A stretch of 64,000 bases of DNA. Origin: Acidobacteriota bacterium (GTDB lineage Bacteria; Acidobacteriota; Aminicenantia; Aminicenantales; Saccharicenantaceae). How positions within the stretch are numbered: the stretch's first letter is position 1; each line of letters opens with the position of its first letter. Below the pieces are notes generated by a model that saw nothing but the letters and a program-made list of their open reading frames with translations, was not told the origin of the DNA and did no database searches. Position numbers and translations under genes: made by a program. The stretch spans positions 1 to 64,000 of the forward strand of contig JAKQUO010000031.1 of the NCBI GenBank assembly GCA_029569255.1. Reading direction: 5' to 3'. This document shows positions 41,018 to 49,446 of this stretch, one piece after another.

Positions 41018-41385
41018 TGCTGAAGAGGATCGAGGACTGGAACTACTACGAGCTGCTGGCGGTCGAGCGGACCGCTTCGCAGGACGAGATCTGGGCCGCC
41101 TACCAGGCCGCTCTGACCACCTACAAGGACGGATCGCCGGCCCTCTACGGCCTGGTCGGCGAGGCCGAGCGCGCCCTCGTCCTCGACCGGGTCCACGAGG
41201 CCTTTCAGACGCTCCGCGACCCCGAGAAGAGGAAGGACTACGATCTGGCCCTGCTCCGCCACGCTCCTTACTTCCCGGCCAAGGCGCCGTTCCGCCGGTC
41301 GGTCGGCCGGCTGGAGATCGAGGACGCCCCGCCGAAGAAAGGCCTCCGGGCCCGGCTGAGGCGCCTCCTGGTCAGAAAGCCTTGA
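41017..41385 (+). CDS. Small J-like domain protein without HPD motif
   Basis: 122 residues. The N-terminal ~65 residues look like a DnaJ domain (WNYYELLAVERTASQDEIWAAY, then LRDPEKRKDYD) but the HPD needed to stimulate DnaK is absent; the loop reads TYKDGSP. The C-terminus is basic (RARLRRLLVRKP) and could bind nucleic acid or lipid. It is coupled to the MinD-like ATPase and overlaps the next convergent gene by 14 bases. Probably an adaptor for the ATPase rather than a co-chaperone; that is inference. Confidence 0.78.
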   Translation: MLKRIEDWNYYELLAVERTASQDEIWAAYQAALTTYKDGSPALYGLVGEAERALVLDRVHEAFQTLRDPEKRKDYDLALLRHAPYFPAKAPFRRSVGRLEIEDAPPKKGLRARLRRLLVRKP

Positions 41386-41746
41386 CGATGTCGTCGGCCG
41401 TGCCGAACGCCCCGTCGGGGCCGGCCGAGGTCAGGCGGAACGAATCCTCCGACAGCTTCTCGTAGCGGATCGGGCGCCCCCACGGGTCGGTCCGGGCGCC
41501 GGCCGCCGGGTTGTAGCGCCGGAGTGCCTCGAGCGAGTCGGGCAGCCCCTCCCCGCCCGACGCGTACTCGAGAACGACCCGCCCGAGCGACTCGAGGTCG
41601 GCCCCGGCCAGATCGACCTTGGCTTGGCCGTACTTGTCGACCATGATCTCGAGCCCGCCCTTGCGGTCCGCGGCCTTGGTGAAGAAGATGAAATAGGCCG
41701 CGACGGCCGCCAGGAGGGCCCCCAGCGCCAGGCCCCTGATCTTCAT
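41372..41746 (-). CDS. Membrane-anchored protein with type II secretion GspG-like C-terminus
   Basis: 124 residues. One N-terminal membrane segment (MKIRGLALGALLAAVAAYFIFF) without a prepilin cleavage motif is followed by a domain ending DPWGRPIRYEKL and SAGPDGAFGTADDI, the calcium-binding end of GspG-type pseudopilins. It therefore resembles a pseudopilin but lacks the usual processing site. No other secretion gene is near. It follows the FG-GAP lipoprotein by 29 bases. Confidence 0.75.
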   Translation of the reverse strand: MKIRGLALGALLAAVAAYFIFFTKAADRKGGLEIMVDKYGQAKVDLAGADLESLGRVVLEYASGGEGLPDSLEALRRYNPAAGARTDPWGRPIRYEKLSEDSFRLTSAGPDGAFGTADDIVKAF

Positions 41747-41775
41747 GCGAACCTCCCGCCGGGCGGGCCCGGCCC

Positions 41776-43068
41776 TCAGCGCTTCCTGAAAAGGAAGGCG
41801 GCGCCCCGGTCCCGGCCGGCCCCGTCGTCCCCCGTCGCCCCGACGAGGAGGTGAGAGCCGTCGAGGGCGACCGCGGCGCCGAACCAGTCCTCGTTCCGGC
41901 CGCCGTCCGCCCGCAAGCGCTGGGCCTCGCCCCAGTTGTCCGCTCCGCCTTCGTTCCTGACGAACAGGTAGGCCTGGCCCCGCTCGGCGCCCCCGCCGCG
42001 GGCCCAGCCGGCCCCGGCGACGACGAAGTCCCCTTCGATGGCGACCGCGTAGCCGAAGAGGTCGTTGTCGCGGCCGTCGCTGGCGACGAGCTTCTTGATC
42101 TCGCGCCAGGTCCCCAGGCCGTCCGGGCCGAGGACATGGGCCGAGCCCCGGTCCGTTCCCCCGCCGTCGTCCCAGGCCGAGCCGACGACCGCCCGGACGC
42201 CGTCGGTGGCGACGGCCGTCCCGAGCCAGGCGCGATCGGAGGCGTCGCCCGGCGAGAAGGCCTTGACCAGGCCCCAGGCGTCGGCGCCGTTCATGTCGCG
42301 GGAGAAGATGTAGGCGACGCCGCGTTTGACGCCGGCCCCGTTCTCGCCGGGAGAGCCGACGACGGCGAGGTCGCCGGCCACGTCGACCGCGAACCCGAAT
42401 TGGTTGCCGTCCGCCGGATCTCGCGAGACGAGCCGGGCCACTTGGCCCCAGTTTCCTGCCCCGCCCTGGTCGCGATAGAAGACGTAGGCCGCGCCCCGGT
42501 TGACGCCGCCGCCGTCGGCCCCGTCCGCCCCGACGACCGCGGTGGCGCCGTCGATGGCCACGGCGAAGCCGAAGCCGTCCCCGTCGTCCGCGTCGGAGGC
42601 GGCGATCCTCTTGACCTGGCCCCAATTGCCGGCCCCGCCCCGGTCGCGGGAGAAGATGTAGGCGGCGCCCTCGTCGATCCCGCCGCCGTCGGCCCCGCTC
42701 GCCCCGATGATGACCGTGTCGCCGGAGACGGCGACCGAGATGCCGAACATATCCTTGTCGGCCGGGTCGTCGGGGACGAGCTTCTTGACCAGGCCCCAGG
42801 CGTCGGCGCCGCCCTGGTTCCTGAGGAAGAGATAGGCCGCCCCCCGGTTGTCGCCGGAACCGTTGTAGCCCGGCGCCCCGACCAGGGCGTAGTCGCCGTC
42901 GAGGGCCAGCGACAGGCCGAAGCTGTCGTAGTCGGCCGGGTCGGCCGCCGTGAGCTTGAGGAGGGACGTGAAGACGGTCTCGGCGGGCTCCTCGTCCTTA
43001 GCCTGGCAAGCGGCGAAAAACAGGGCCGCTCCGGCCAGGAGAGCCGCCAGGCGGGTCCGTGCGTTCAT
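41776..43068 (-). CDS. FG-GAP-repeat lipoprotein, seven-bladed propeller
   Basis: 430 residues. A lipoprotein signal (lipobox FAAC) is followed by seven near-identical repeats of about 55 residues, each with DxFGxAVAxxGDxAVVGA, DGGGxxRGAAYxF and xxGGAxNWG elements. Seven such repeats close a beta-propeller of the integrin-alpha or FG-GAP type. Loop Asp/Gly suggest calcium binding. Surface adhesion or ligand binding is plausible; no function can be assigned. Repeats are well conserved in DNA, so recombination between them is likely. Confidence 0.88.
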   Translation of the reverse strand: MNARTRLAALLAGAALFFAACQAKDEEPAETVFTSLLKLTAADPADYDSFGLSLALDGDYALVGAPGYNGSGDNRGAAYLFLRNQGGADAWGLVKKLVPDDPADKDMFGISVAVSGDTVIIGASGADGGGIDEGAAYIFSRDRGGAGNWGQVKRIAASDADDGDGFGFAVAIDGATAVVGADGADGGGVNRGAAYVFYRDQGGAGNWGQVARLVSRDPADGNQFGFAVDVAGDLAVVGSPGENGAGVKRGVAYIFSRDMNGADAWGLVKAFSPGDASDRAWLGTAVATDGVRAVVGSAWDDGGGTDRGSAHVLGPDGLGTWREIKKLVASDGRDNDLFGYAVAIEGDFVVAGAGWARGGGAERGQAYLFVRNEGGADNWGEAQRLRADGGRNEDWFGAAVALDGSHLLVGATGDDGAGRDRGAAFLFRKR

Positions 43069-43079
43069 GGCTCACCTCT

Positions 43080-43481
43080 TCAATTCACGGCGCACCGGCG
43101 GGCGAAGTCCTGGAGCTGTCCCAGGGTCAGGCCGCGGTGAAGGACGCCGTCGAGCCGGCCGGCCGGCTTCCCGTTCTCGAAGAAGAGAACGGTCGGGAAG
43201 ACCTCGATGCCGTATTTTCCGACCAGCGGATCGTCGTTGTCGACGATGACCCGGGCGTAGCAGGGGTCGCCGGCGGCGGCGTGCTTCCGATAGGTCTCGA
43301 GGAAGGCCCGGGAGAACGGGCACCAGGTGGCGTAGAAGAGGACCATAAGCTTGTCGCGCGTCCGGACGGCCTCCTCGAGCTCGGCTTCGTTCTCGATGAG
43401 GAGGCAGGCGTCCGGCGCCGAGCGGCCGGCGGGGGCGCCGGCCGCGCGGAACAGGCTTTCAAGGGGATAGCGAACGGCCAT
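43080..43481 (-). CDS. Thioredoxin-like protein with single active-site Cys
   Basis: 133 residues, thioredoxin fold. The active site is YATWCPFSRAF: the first Cys is present but the second is replaced by Ser (CPFS). The cis-Pro loop (VFPTVLFF) is intact. Other Cys lie at DPCYAR and near the C-terminus. A monothiol site would favour mixed-disulfide chemistry rather than dithiol reduction. No signal peptide, so cytoplasmic. It lies 11 bases upstream of the FG-GAP gene. Confidence 0.83.
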   Translation of the reverse strand: MAVRYPLESLFRAAGAPAGRSAPDACLLIENEAELEEAVRTRDKLMVLFYATWCPFSRAFLETYRKHAAAGDPCYARVIVDNDDPLVGKYGIEVFPTVLFFENGKPAGRLDGVLHRGLTLGQLQDFARRCAVN

Positions 43482-43772
43482 GGGCCCTCCCGGGACCGGA
43501 GTGAGAATCTCGTTCCACGCTCAGCATCCATCGTAACAGGAAAAGACGCCGAAACAAAACCGGGCCGGCGCGGCCTCCGGCCTTTGGATCCGGAGTCCAA
43601 CGCTCTCCAGGCTGCGAAGATATCTTATCCATGAGCGAGGGCCAGTACCTCCGCACGCACCATGGGGGGGGCGATGGGTCGGGCGAAAAGGGGGGCTGTG
43701 GAGTGGCTAAACTCGCCCAATTCTGACTACGGGAGCATGAAGGAAAAACGGGACAATCAGGGGAAACGGTAT
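43482..43772. other. Intergenic region with no recognised feature
   Basis: 291 bases between the thioredoxin-like gene and the tRNA. I see no open frame with a ribosome site, no strong hairpin with a T-run, and no close copy of the repeats described elsewhere. Confidence 0.6.
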
Positions 43773-43845
43773 GACCCGCGTAGGACTCGAACCTACAACC
43801 CGCAGATTAAGAGTCTGCTGCTCTACCAATTGAGCTAGCGGGCCC
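43773..43845 (-). tRNA. trnK: tRNA-Lys (anticodon CTT)
   Basis: A 73-base cloverleaf read on the minus strand. Acceptor stem GGCCCGC/GCGGGTC has 7 pairs (one G-U), the D-arm is GCTC...GAGC, the anticodon arm GCAGA/TCTGC frames loop CTCTTAA with anticodon CTT, and the T-arm is GTAGG-TTCGAGT-CCTAC. The discriminator is A; CCA is not encoded. It reads AAG codons. A good promoter lies just upstream. No rRNA or other tRNA is adjacent. Confidence 0.98.
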
Positions 43846-43859
43846 AAAAAATCCCCTCC

Positions 43860-43888
43860 AGTCTAGACGAGACGCTTTCGCTTGTCAA
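43860..43888 (-). promoter_or_regulatory. Promoter of tRNA-Lys
   Basis: Minus strand TTGACA (43883-43888), 17-bp spacer, a TAGAC-type -10 at 43860-43865, about 15 bases before the mature tRNA 5' end. Confidence 0.7.
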
Positions 43889-43965
43889 ACGCGCCCACCG
43901 CCCCCGCCGGCGTCGGGGCGCGCGGACGCAGACCTCCCGGATCGTCCCCGCCGGCCGCCCCTCGC

Positions 43966-46134
43966 CTACTCCCGGATCTCGGCCAGGTCGAGGATGAACG
44001 CGTACTCCATGGCCGTCTGCTCCAGGCGGCGGAAGCGGCCGCTCACCCCGCCGTGCCCTCCCTCGATGTTCGTCCAGAGGAGGAGCGGGTTCCTGTCCGT
44101 TTTCAGGGTCCGCAGCTTGGCCACGTACTTGGCCGGCTCGAAGTACTGGACCTGCGAGTCCTGCCAGCCCGTGGTCACGAACAGGGCCGGGTAGGCCTTG
44201 CGCACGAGCCGGTCGTAGGGCGAGTAGGAGAGCATGTAGTCGTAGCATTCCTTGACCGCGGGGTTCCCCCACTCGTCGAACTCGCCGGTCGTCAGCGGGA
44301 TGGAGGTGTCGAGCATGGTCGTGACGACGTCGACGAAGGGCACGCCGACGAGGGCCCCCTTGAACAGGTCCGGCCGCATGTTGACGACGGCGCCCATCAG
44401 GAGGCCGCCGGCGCTCGCCCCCTCGGCGAAGAGCCGGGCCGGCCGGGTGTACTTCTCGGCCACGAGGCGCTCGGCGCAGTCGATGAAGTCGGTGAAGGTG
44501 TTCTTTTTCTTGAAGAGCTTGCCGTCCTCGTACCAGGCCCGGCCGAGCTCCTGGCCGCCCCGGATGTGGGCGATGGCGTAGACGAAGCCCCGGTCGAGGA
44601 GGCTCAGCCGGGCCGGGTCGAAGTCGGCGTCCGTGCTCGCCCCGTACGAGCCGTACCCGTAGAGGAGGCAGGGCGCCGTGCCGTCCTTGACGAAGCCCTT
44701 GCGGTAGACGATCGAGACCGGGACCTCGACGCCGTCGCGGGCCGGGGCGTAGAGCCGCTCGGCCCGGTAGTTGGCGGCGTCGAAGCCGCCGAGCACTTCC
44801 TCCCGCTTGAGGAGCTTCTTCTCCCTCGTGACCATGTTGTAGTCGAAGACGGAGCCCGGGGTCGTCAGCGACTCGTAGCCGAAGCGGAGCCAGTCCGTGT
44901 CGAACTCCGGGTTGTTGGAGAACCAGGCGCTGTAGGCCGCCTCGCCGAAGTCGACGTAATGCTCGCCGGCCGCCTTGTCCCAGGGCATGACGCGCAGCTG
45001 GACGAGCCCGTTCTTCCGCTCCTCGACGACCAGGGCCCCCTTGAACAGCTCGAAGCTCTCGAGGAGGACGTCGTCGCGGTGCGGGATGAGCTCGGCCCAA
45101 TCGGCTTTGCCCGTCTTCCCGAGGCCGGCCGTCATCAGGCGGAAGTTCTTGGCGCCCATGTTGGTCCGGACAAAGAACTTGTCCTTATAGTGGTCGACAT
45201 CGTATTCGAGGCCCCGTTCGCGCGGCTGGAAGACCTTGAATTCGGCCGCGGGCGTGTCGGCCGGGACGAAGCGGTACTCGTTCGAGAGGGTATGGGAGGA
45301 GGCGATGAAGATGTACTTGCGGGACTTCGCGGCGTGGGCGCCCACGGTGAAGGTCTCATCGGCCTCGTGGAAGACGAGCGCGTCGCTCTCGACCGGCGTC
45401 CCGAGGACGTGCCGGAAGACCGTCTGGGGACGGAGCGTTTCGTCGTCGATCCGGGTGTAGAAGACCGTCGCGTTGTCGGCGGCCCAGGCGGCGGCGCCGG
45501 TCGTCAGCGGGATGGCGTCGGCGAGGGCGGCCCCGGTCGCCAGGTCCTTGAAGCGGATCGTGTATTTGCGCCGGCTGACCGTGTCGACCCCGTAAGCCAG
45601 CAGCCTGTTGTCCGGGCTGACCGTGAGCCCGGTCACGTGGCAGTAGCCGTGTCCCCGGGCCACCTCGTTGACGTCGAGGAGGACCTCCTCGGCACCTTCG
45701 AGCGAGCCCTTCTTGCGGCAGTGAACGGGATAGTCCTTGCCGTCCTCGTAGCGCGTGTAATAGAAGTAGCCGTTGTCGCGGTAGGGCACGGAGAGGTCGG
45801 TCTGCTTGATCCGGCCGACGAACTCGCCGTAGAGCCTCTCCTGAAGCGGCTCGAGTGGCTTCAGCACGGCCCGGGTGTAGGCGTTCTCGGCCTCGAGGTA
45901 TTCGAGGACCTTGGGGTTCCCGCGCTCGTTGAGCCAGTAGTAGTTGTCGACCCGGGTGTGGCCGTGGGCGGTCAGCTCATGGGGGATGACTTCGGCCCGG
46001 GGCGGTCTCGGCGCGCCCGCGGCGTCGCCGGACGGACGGCACGCGGATGCGGCCAGGACGAGCAGCGCGGCGAGGAGAGCGAGCGCCCGGGAGGCGGAAA
46101 GGCCCCGGCGCGGTCCGCGGCGGTCGTGTCTCAT
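43966..46134 (-). CDS. Prolyl oligopeptidase family protein (S9A, oligopeptidase B-like), lipoprotein
   Basis: 722 residues. Lipoprotein signal with lipobox LAASAC. The N-terminal half is a seven-bladed propeller (begins VDNYYWLNERGNPKVLEYLEAEN as in oligopeptidase B), and the C-terminal ~260 residues are the alpha/beta-hydrolase: GYGSYG, the nucleophile GASAGGLLMG, the Asp in TGWQDSQV and the His in EGGHGG. It cleaves short peptides after basic or Pro residues, here in the periplasm or on the outer membrane. AGGAGG lies nine bases before the ATG. Monocistronic. Confidence 0.93.
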   Translation of the reverse strand: MRHDRRGPRRGLSASRALALLAALLVLAASACRPSGDAAGAPRPPRAEVIPHELTAHGHTRVDNYYWLNERGNPKVLEYLEAENAYTRAVLKPLEPLQERLYGEFVGRIKQTDLSVPYRDNGYFYYTRYEDGKDYPVHCRKKGSLEGAEEVLLDVNEVARGHGYCHVTGLTVSPDNRLLAYGVDTVSRRKYTIRFKDLATGAALADAIPLTTGAAAWAADNATVFYTRIDDETLRPQTVFRHVLGTPVESDALVFHEADETFTVGAHAAKSRKYIFIASSHTLSNEYRFVPADTPAAEFKVFQPRERGLEYDVDHYKDKFFVRTNMGAKNFRLMTAGLGKTGKADWAELIPHRDDVLLESFELFKGALVVEERKNGLVQLRVMPWDKAAGEHYVDFGEAAYSAWFSNNPEFDTDWLRFGYESLTTPGSVFDYNMVTREKKLLKREEVLGGFDAANYRAERLYAPARDGVEVPVSIVYRKGFVKDGTAPCLLYGYGSYGASTDADFDPARLSLLDRGFVYAIAHIRGGQELGRAWYEDGKLFKKKNTFTDFIDCAERLVAEKYTRPARLFAEGASAGGLLMGAVVNMRPDLFKGALVGVPFVDVVTTMLDTSIPLTTGEFDEWGNPAVKECYDYMLSYSPYDRLVRKAYPALFVTTGWQDSQVQYFEPAKYVAKLRTLKTDRNPLLLWTNIEGGHGGVSGRFRRLEQTAMEYAFILDLAEIRE

Positions 46135-46290
46135 GATGGCGGTCCTCCTGATGGGATCGGCGGTCCGGGGCGAAAAATTATCATCCCCCCGCGGCGATGT
46201 CAACCGGAGCCGACCGGAGCCGACCGTCCCGTCGGTCCCTCCGCGCTCAGCCCCTGCCCGAAGGGCTTCCGCGGGGACCGGCTGTTGCGC

Positions 46291-46296
46291 TAGAAT
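46291..46296 (+). promoter_or_regulatory. Candidate -10 (TAGAAT) of the Smr gene
   Basis: TAGAAT 15 bases before ATG 46312, no convincing -35. Confidence 0.35.
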
Positions 46297-46311
46297 CGTT
46301 CTCGAGGCACC

Positions 46312-46602
46312 ATGGGCGACGATCCGGTCGAGCTCCCCATCGACGGCGTCCTCGACCTCCACGCCTTCAGCCCGAAAGAGGTCAAGTCGCTCGTCCCCGA
46401 GTATATCGGCGAGTGCCTGCGCCGCGGCATCACCGAGGTCCGGATCGTCCACGGCAAGGGGACGGGGACGCTCAGGGCGATCGTCCGATCGCTGCTCGAG
46501 AAGGACCCGCGCGTCGCCGGCTTCAAGGACGCCGGCGACGCGGCCGGCGGCTGGGGCGCCACCCTCGTCCGCCTCACAGGGCGAACCGGTACGAGACCTT
46601 GA
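46312..46602 (+). CDS. Smr domain protein
   Basis: 96 residues, a stand-alone Smr domain as found at the C-terminus of MutS2. It has the LDLH motif near residue 15 and the HGKGTG motif near residue 48. Smr domains nick DNA or cleave RNA; small forms act in ribosome rescue or DNA repair. Its 3' end overlaps the convergent DUF5916 gene by 29 bases. Whether it belongs to a larger system cannot be seen. Confidence 0.9.
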   Translation: MGDDPVELPIDGVLDLHAFSPKEVKSLVPEYIGECLRRGITEVRIVHGKGTGTLRAIVRSLLEKDPRVAGFKDAGDAAGGWGATLVRLTGRTGTRP

Positions 46603-49276
46603 GCATGAAGATGTTCTCGCCGGGGGCGCGGAAGGCGTCCCCCAGGTCGCGCCAGAGCTCGAAATCGCCGGGATGGCCGTAGTCGGCCCGCTTCTGCGTC
46701 CACACCAGGTACAGCAGCGACCCCGGCCGGTATTCCCAGCGCAGGACGACGGTGCCCCGGAGCGACTTGAGGTTGAAGTCGGGGTCACGGAAGGTGAACG
46801 GCCCCGCCGGACCCGCCGCGCCGTCCGGATCGACCGTGCCGACGCCGTCCGCCCAAGAGATCGTCGAGCCGCCGTCCTCGCCGTAGTAGTCGAAGTCGAA
46901 GGTCCGGGCCGCCCGCAGCTCCTTGAACGCGGAGAAGTCCCCCGCCGCGAGATAGGGCTGCAGGTAGGCTTGAACGCTCAGCCGCGGCGTGAACGTCCAG
47001 CCGACCCGGACCTCTACGGGCAGCGTCTTCTGGACGATGTCGGAAAGCACGTAGCGGACGCCGTAAGTCGAGGTCTTGAGCGGGTCGACGACGCTCCGGA
47101 TCCACTGGCCCTCGGAATACCGCCAGGTGAAGCCCGGCCGGACCGACAGGCTGAAGTTCGTGCTGGGCTTCCAGGTCACCCCGCCCCCGAGCGACCAGTT
47201 GTAGCCGCCGCTCGGGTGGTAGCGGAAATAGCCGCTGAACTGGCCGATCAGGGCCTTGCGGTTGTCGGTGGCCAGCGTCCCCCGGACCGTCTCCCCCGAC
47301 GGGTAATAGGCCATCGGCCCGCCCCGGGTCAGGTAGTGGCTGTACTTGGGCGGTTCGTAGTCGAGGTGGAGCGCCGCCGTCCAGTAGTTGAGGAACTGGC
47401 CCTTGGCGTCGAGATAGACGTACTCCCCCACCCGGTTGCCGCCGAAATCGTAATTCCGGTAGTAGGACCCGGTGACCGTCCAGTTGCGGAAGGTCCGCCC
47501 CGGCTGGAGGACGCGGTAGCCGGCCTCGACGTGGGCGTTGACGAGATCGCCGCGCGTGTGATACCCGAGGTCGTTCCCCTCGAACCCGGGCGACATGGCC
47601 CCCACGGCGGCGTTGAAGACGACGTTGCCTTTCTGCTTGTTGACGTAGACGCGGCCGGCCCAGCCGGAGAGGGACGTGGCCGTCTCGTCGAGCTCGACCC
47701 AGCCGGCGTCGGGCCGCTGGAAATAGTGGAGCGACGAGCGCTGGAGCGCGGTCATGGCCGCGGCGCTCCCCCGGACCTCGGTCAGGCCGGCCCACCCGGT
47801 CAGGACCCAGCCCCGGTCCCGGTCGAGGAACGTCCAGCCGTCGACGCCGAGGGCCAGGGCGCCGCGGGCCAAGACGTCCCGGAGAGGCCCCTCGCGGAGG
47901 CCGCGCTCGACCGACGTGGCGATGAAGCCCAGGCCGCTCCGCCCCTCTCCGAATTCCTGGAGGCCGCGGGCGACGCCGTAGTGGGTGAACGGTTCGACCT
48001 CGACCGTGGAGAGCGCCCCGCCGTCGTCGAGCCGGCCGTGCTCGCGCGCGGTCAGGGCGCTGACGACGCCGAGGTTGAAGGCCCGGCCGACCTTGCCGGC
48101 CACCTTGACCGCCGTCAGGATGGTCGTCCAGTCGGGGGCGTCGAAGAAGCCCGGGCCGCCCGGGCCGCCGCGCGGCGTCCGGCCGATGCGCCGGCTGTAG
48201 AAGAAGCTGGGCTCTTCCCAGCCGAACGACCGGTAGACGTTGGGCCCGCCCTTGCCGAAGCTGAAGATGGACGCCTCCTCGACGAAGAAGGGCCGCTTCT
48301 CCTCGTAGTAGGTCTCCTGGTCGGTGATGTTGATGACGGCCGGGTCGACCTCGACCTGGCCGAAGTCGGGGTTGAGCGAGAGGTTGAGGGTCAGGTTGCT
48401 CGACAGGCCGCCCTTGAGGTCGAAGCCGGCGCCGGCCTCGTAGTCGCGGCCGGGCCGGAATGGATTGCCCGGCTCGGCCGGATGGAAATCGGCCCGGGAG
48501 AGGGCGAAAGGCGCCGCCTCCAGGCGCCGGCCCGCGGCGATCCCCTCGAGCCCGGTGAGCTCGGCGAAGCGCGAGACGAGGCCGCTCTCCTCCTTGGGCA
48601 CCCAGGCGAAGTGGTCCTCCTCGTTCTTGCGCTTGATCGTCCGCTGGACGTTGACGCCCCAGACCTGGACGTCCCGGCGCTTGAAGCGGAGCTGGTCGAA
48701 GGGGATGCTCATCTCCACGGCCCAGCCCTTCCCGTCGACGCGGGCGGCGCTCCGCCAGACGCCGTCCCAGGTCGGATCGATGGTCTCGTCGTTCGAGAGC
48801 GCGCCGTCCTTGATGGAGCCGACGGGGTTGACCGAGAAGAAGTAGCCGCTGCGGCGGTCGCGGTAGGGGTCGAGGCCGACGTCGACCCAATCGGACTCGA
48901 CGTCCTCGTCGCGGCGGCCCAGGCGGCCGACGATCTTGTCCGGCTCGGAATCGTCCATGCGGACGGCGATGTAAAGGTTATTGCGGTCGAAGGCGACCCA
49001 GAAGCGCGTCTCCTCGGAGGCGGGCCGGCCGTCGGACGGGTTGCGCTGGGTGAAGCCGCCGGCGCCGGGCGCCCGCCAGACGGGCTCGGAGAGCACGCCG
49101 TCGATCGTGATGGGTCCGGTCGCGCGGACCGCGGCGACCGAACGGACGGTCCGCGGGTCGTCGGGGCGGGGCTTCGTCGGGGCGGCGGCGCCGCCCTGGC
49201 CCGGAGCGAGCGAGGGGAACACGCCCAGCACCGGGAGGACCAGGGCAAGCGAAATCGGCAGGGACGGGCGTCTCAT
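46574..49276 (-). CDS. DUF5916 outer-membrane protein with CBM9-like N-terminal domain
   Basis: 900 residues. A Sec signal peptide is followed by a CBM9-like domain (ITIDGVLSEPVWR, WVAFDRNNLYIAVRMDD) of about 190 residues and then by the DUF5916 beta-barrel (AGAGFDLKGGLSSNLTLNLSLNPDFGQVEVDPA). The protein ends in VSYRFAL, an aromatic-rich terminus consistent with a BamA substrate. The family is common in Bacteroidota and Acidobacteriota; function unknown, perhaps carbohydrate or glycan binding. It has a promoter with a palindrome over the -10. Confidence 0.9.
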   Translation of the reverse strand: MRRPSLPISLALVLPVLGVFPSLAPGQGGAAAPTKPRPDDPRTVRSVAAVRATGPITIDGVLSEPVWRAPGAGGFTQRNPSDGRPASEETRFWVAFDRNNLYIAVRMDDSEPDKIVGRLGRRDEDVESDWVDVGLDPYRDRRSGYFFSVNPVGSIKDGALSNDETIDPTWDGVWRSAARVDGKGWAVEMSIPFDQLRFKRRDVQVWGVNVQRTIKRKNEEDHFAWVPKEESGLVSRFAELTGLEGIAAGRRLEAAPFALSRADFHPAEPGNPFRPGRDYEAGAGFDLKGGLSSNLTLNLSLNPDFGQVEVDPAVINITDQETYYEEKRPFFVEEASIFSFGKGGPNVYRSFGWEEPSFFYSRRIGRTPRGGPGGPGFFDAPDWTTILTAVKVAGKVGRAFNLGVVSALTAREHGRLDDGGALSTVEVEPFTHYGVARGLQEFGEGRSGLGFIATSVERGLREGPLRDVLARGALALGVDGWTFLDRDRGWVLTGWAGLTEVRGSAAAMTALQRSSLHYFQRPDAGWVELDETATSLSGWAGRVYVNKQKGNVVFNAAVGAMSPGFEGNDLGYHTRGDLVNAHVEAGYRVLQPGRTFRNWTVTGSYYRNYDFGGNRVGEYVYLDAKGQFLNYWTAALHLDYEPPKYSHYLTRGGPMAYYPSGETVRGTLATDNRKALIGQFSGYFRYHPSGGYNWSLGGGVTWKPSTNFSLSVRPGFTWRYSEGQWIRSVVDPLKTSTYGVRYVLSDIVQKTLPVEVRVGWTFTPRLSVQAYLQPYLAAGDFSAFKELRAARTFDFDYYGEDGGSTISWADGVGTVDPDGAAGPAGPFTFRDPDFNLKSLRGTVVLRWEYRPGSLLYLVWTQKRADYGHPGDFELWRDLGDAFRAPGENIFMLKVSYRFAL

Positions 49277-49292
49277 TCCGGACCTTCGTGCT

Positions 49293-49322
49293 GATATATC
49301 AGCCCCCGATATGGCCTGTCAA
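49293..49322 (-). promoter_or_regulatory. Promoter of DUF5916 gene with operator-like palindrome
   Basis: Minus strand TTGACA (49317-49322), 18-bp spacer, TATATC (49293-49298). The perfect 14-base palindrome GCTGATATATCAGC (49290-49303) covers the -10. Confidence 0.6.
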
Positions 49323-49400
49323 GGAACAGGACGAATGGGGGGCGCGCGCCCGGTGCGAGTCCCCGCTCCCCTTCCCGCCCTTGTTCAGGGTCCCGGCCGG

Positions 49401-49429
49401 TTGAGCGCCCCGCGGTTTTGAGCGATAAT
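49401..49429 (+). promoter_or_regulatory. Candidate promoter of the M6 protease gene
   Basis: TTGAGC (49401-49406), 17-bp spacer, GATAAT (49424-49429). The ~98-base leader contains the REP-like palindrome. Confidence 0.55.
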
Positions 49430-49446
49430 CCCCCCGGAAGGGATCC

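Noticed and set aside
41776-43068. Repeats in the FG-GAP gene as a CRISPR-like or tandem array
   Set aside because: The repeats are in-frame protein blades of about 55 residues with diverged sequence, not short direct repeats with spacers.
43966-46788. N-terminal extension of the prolyl oligopeptidase to 46788
   Set aside because: The lipoprotein signal and AGGAGG fix the start at 46134; the extension overlaps the Smr gene on the other strand.
45944-49294. A 1116-codon plus-strand frame opposite DUF5916
   Set aside because: It is the reverse shadow of a well-supported beta-barrel gene.
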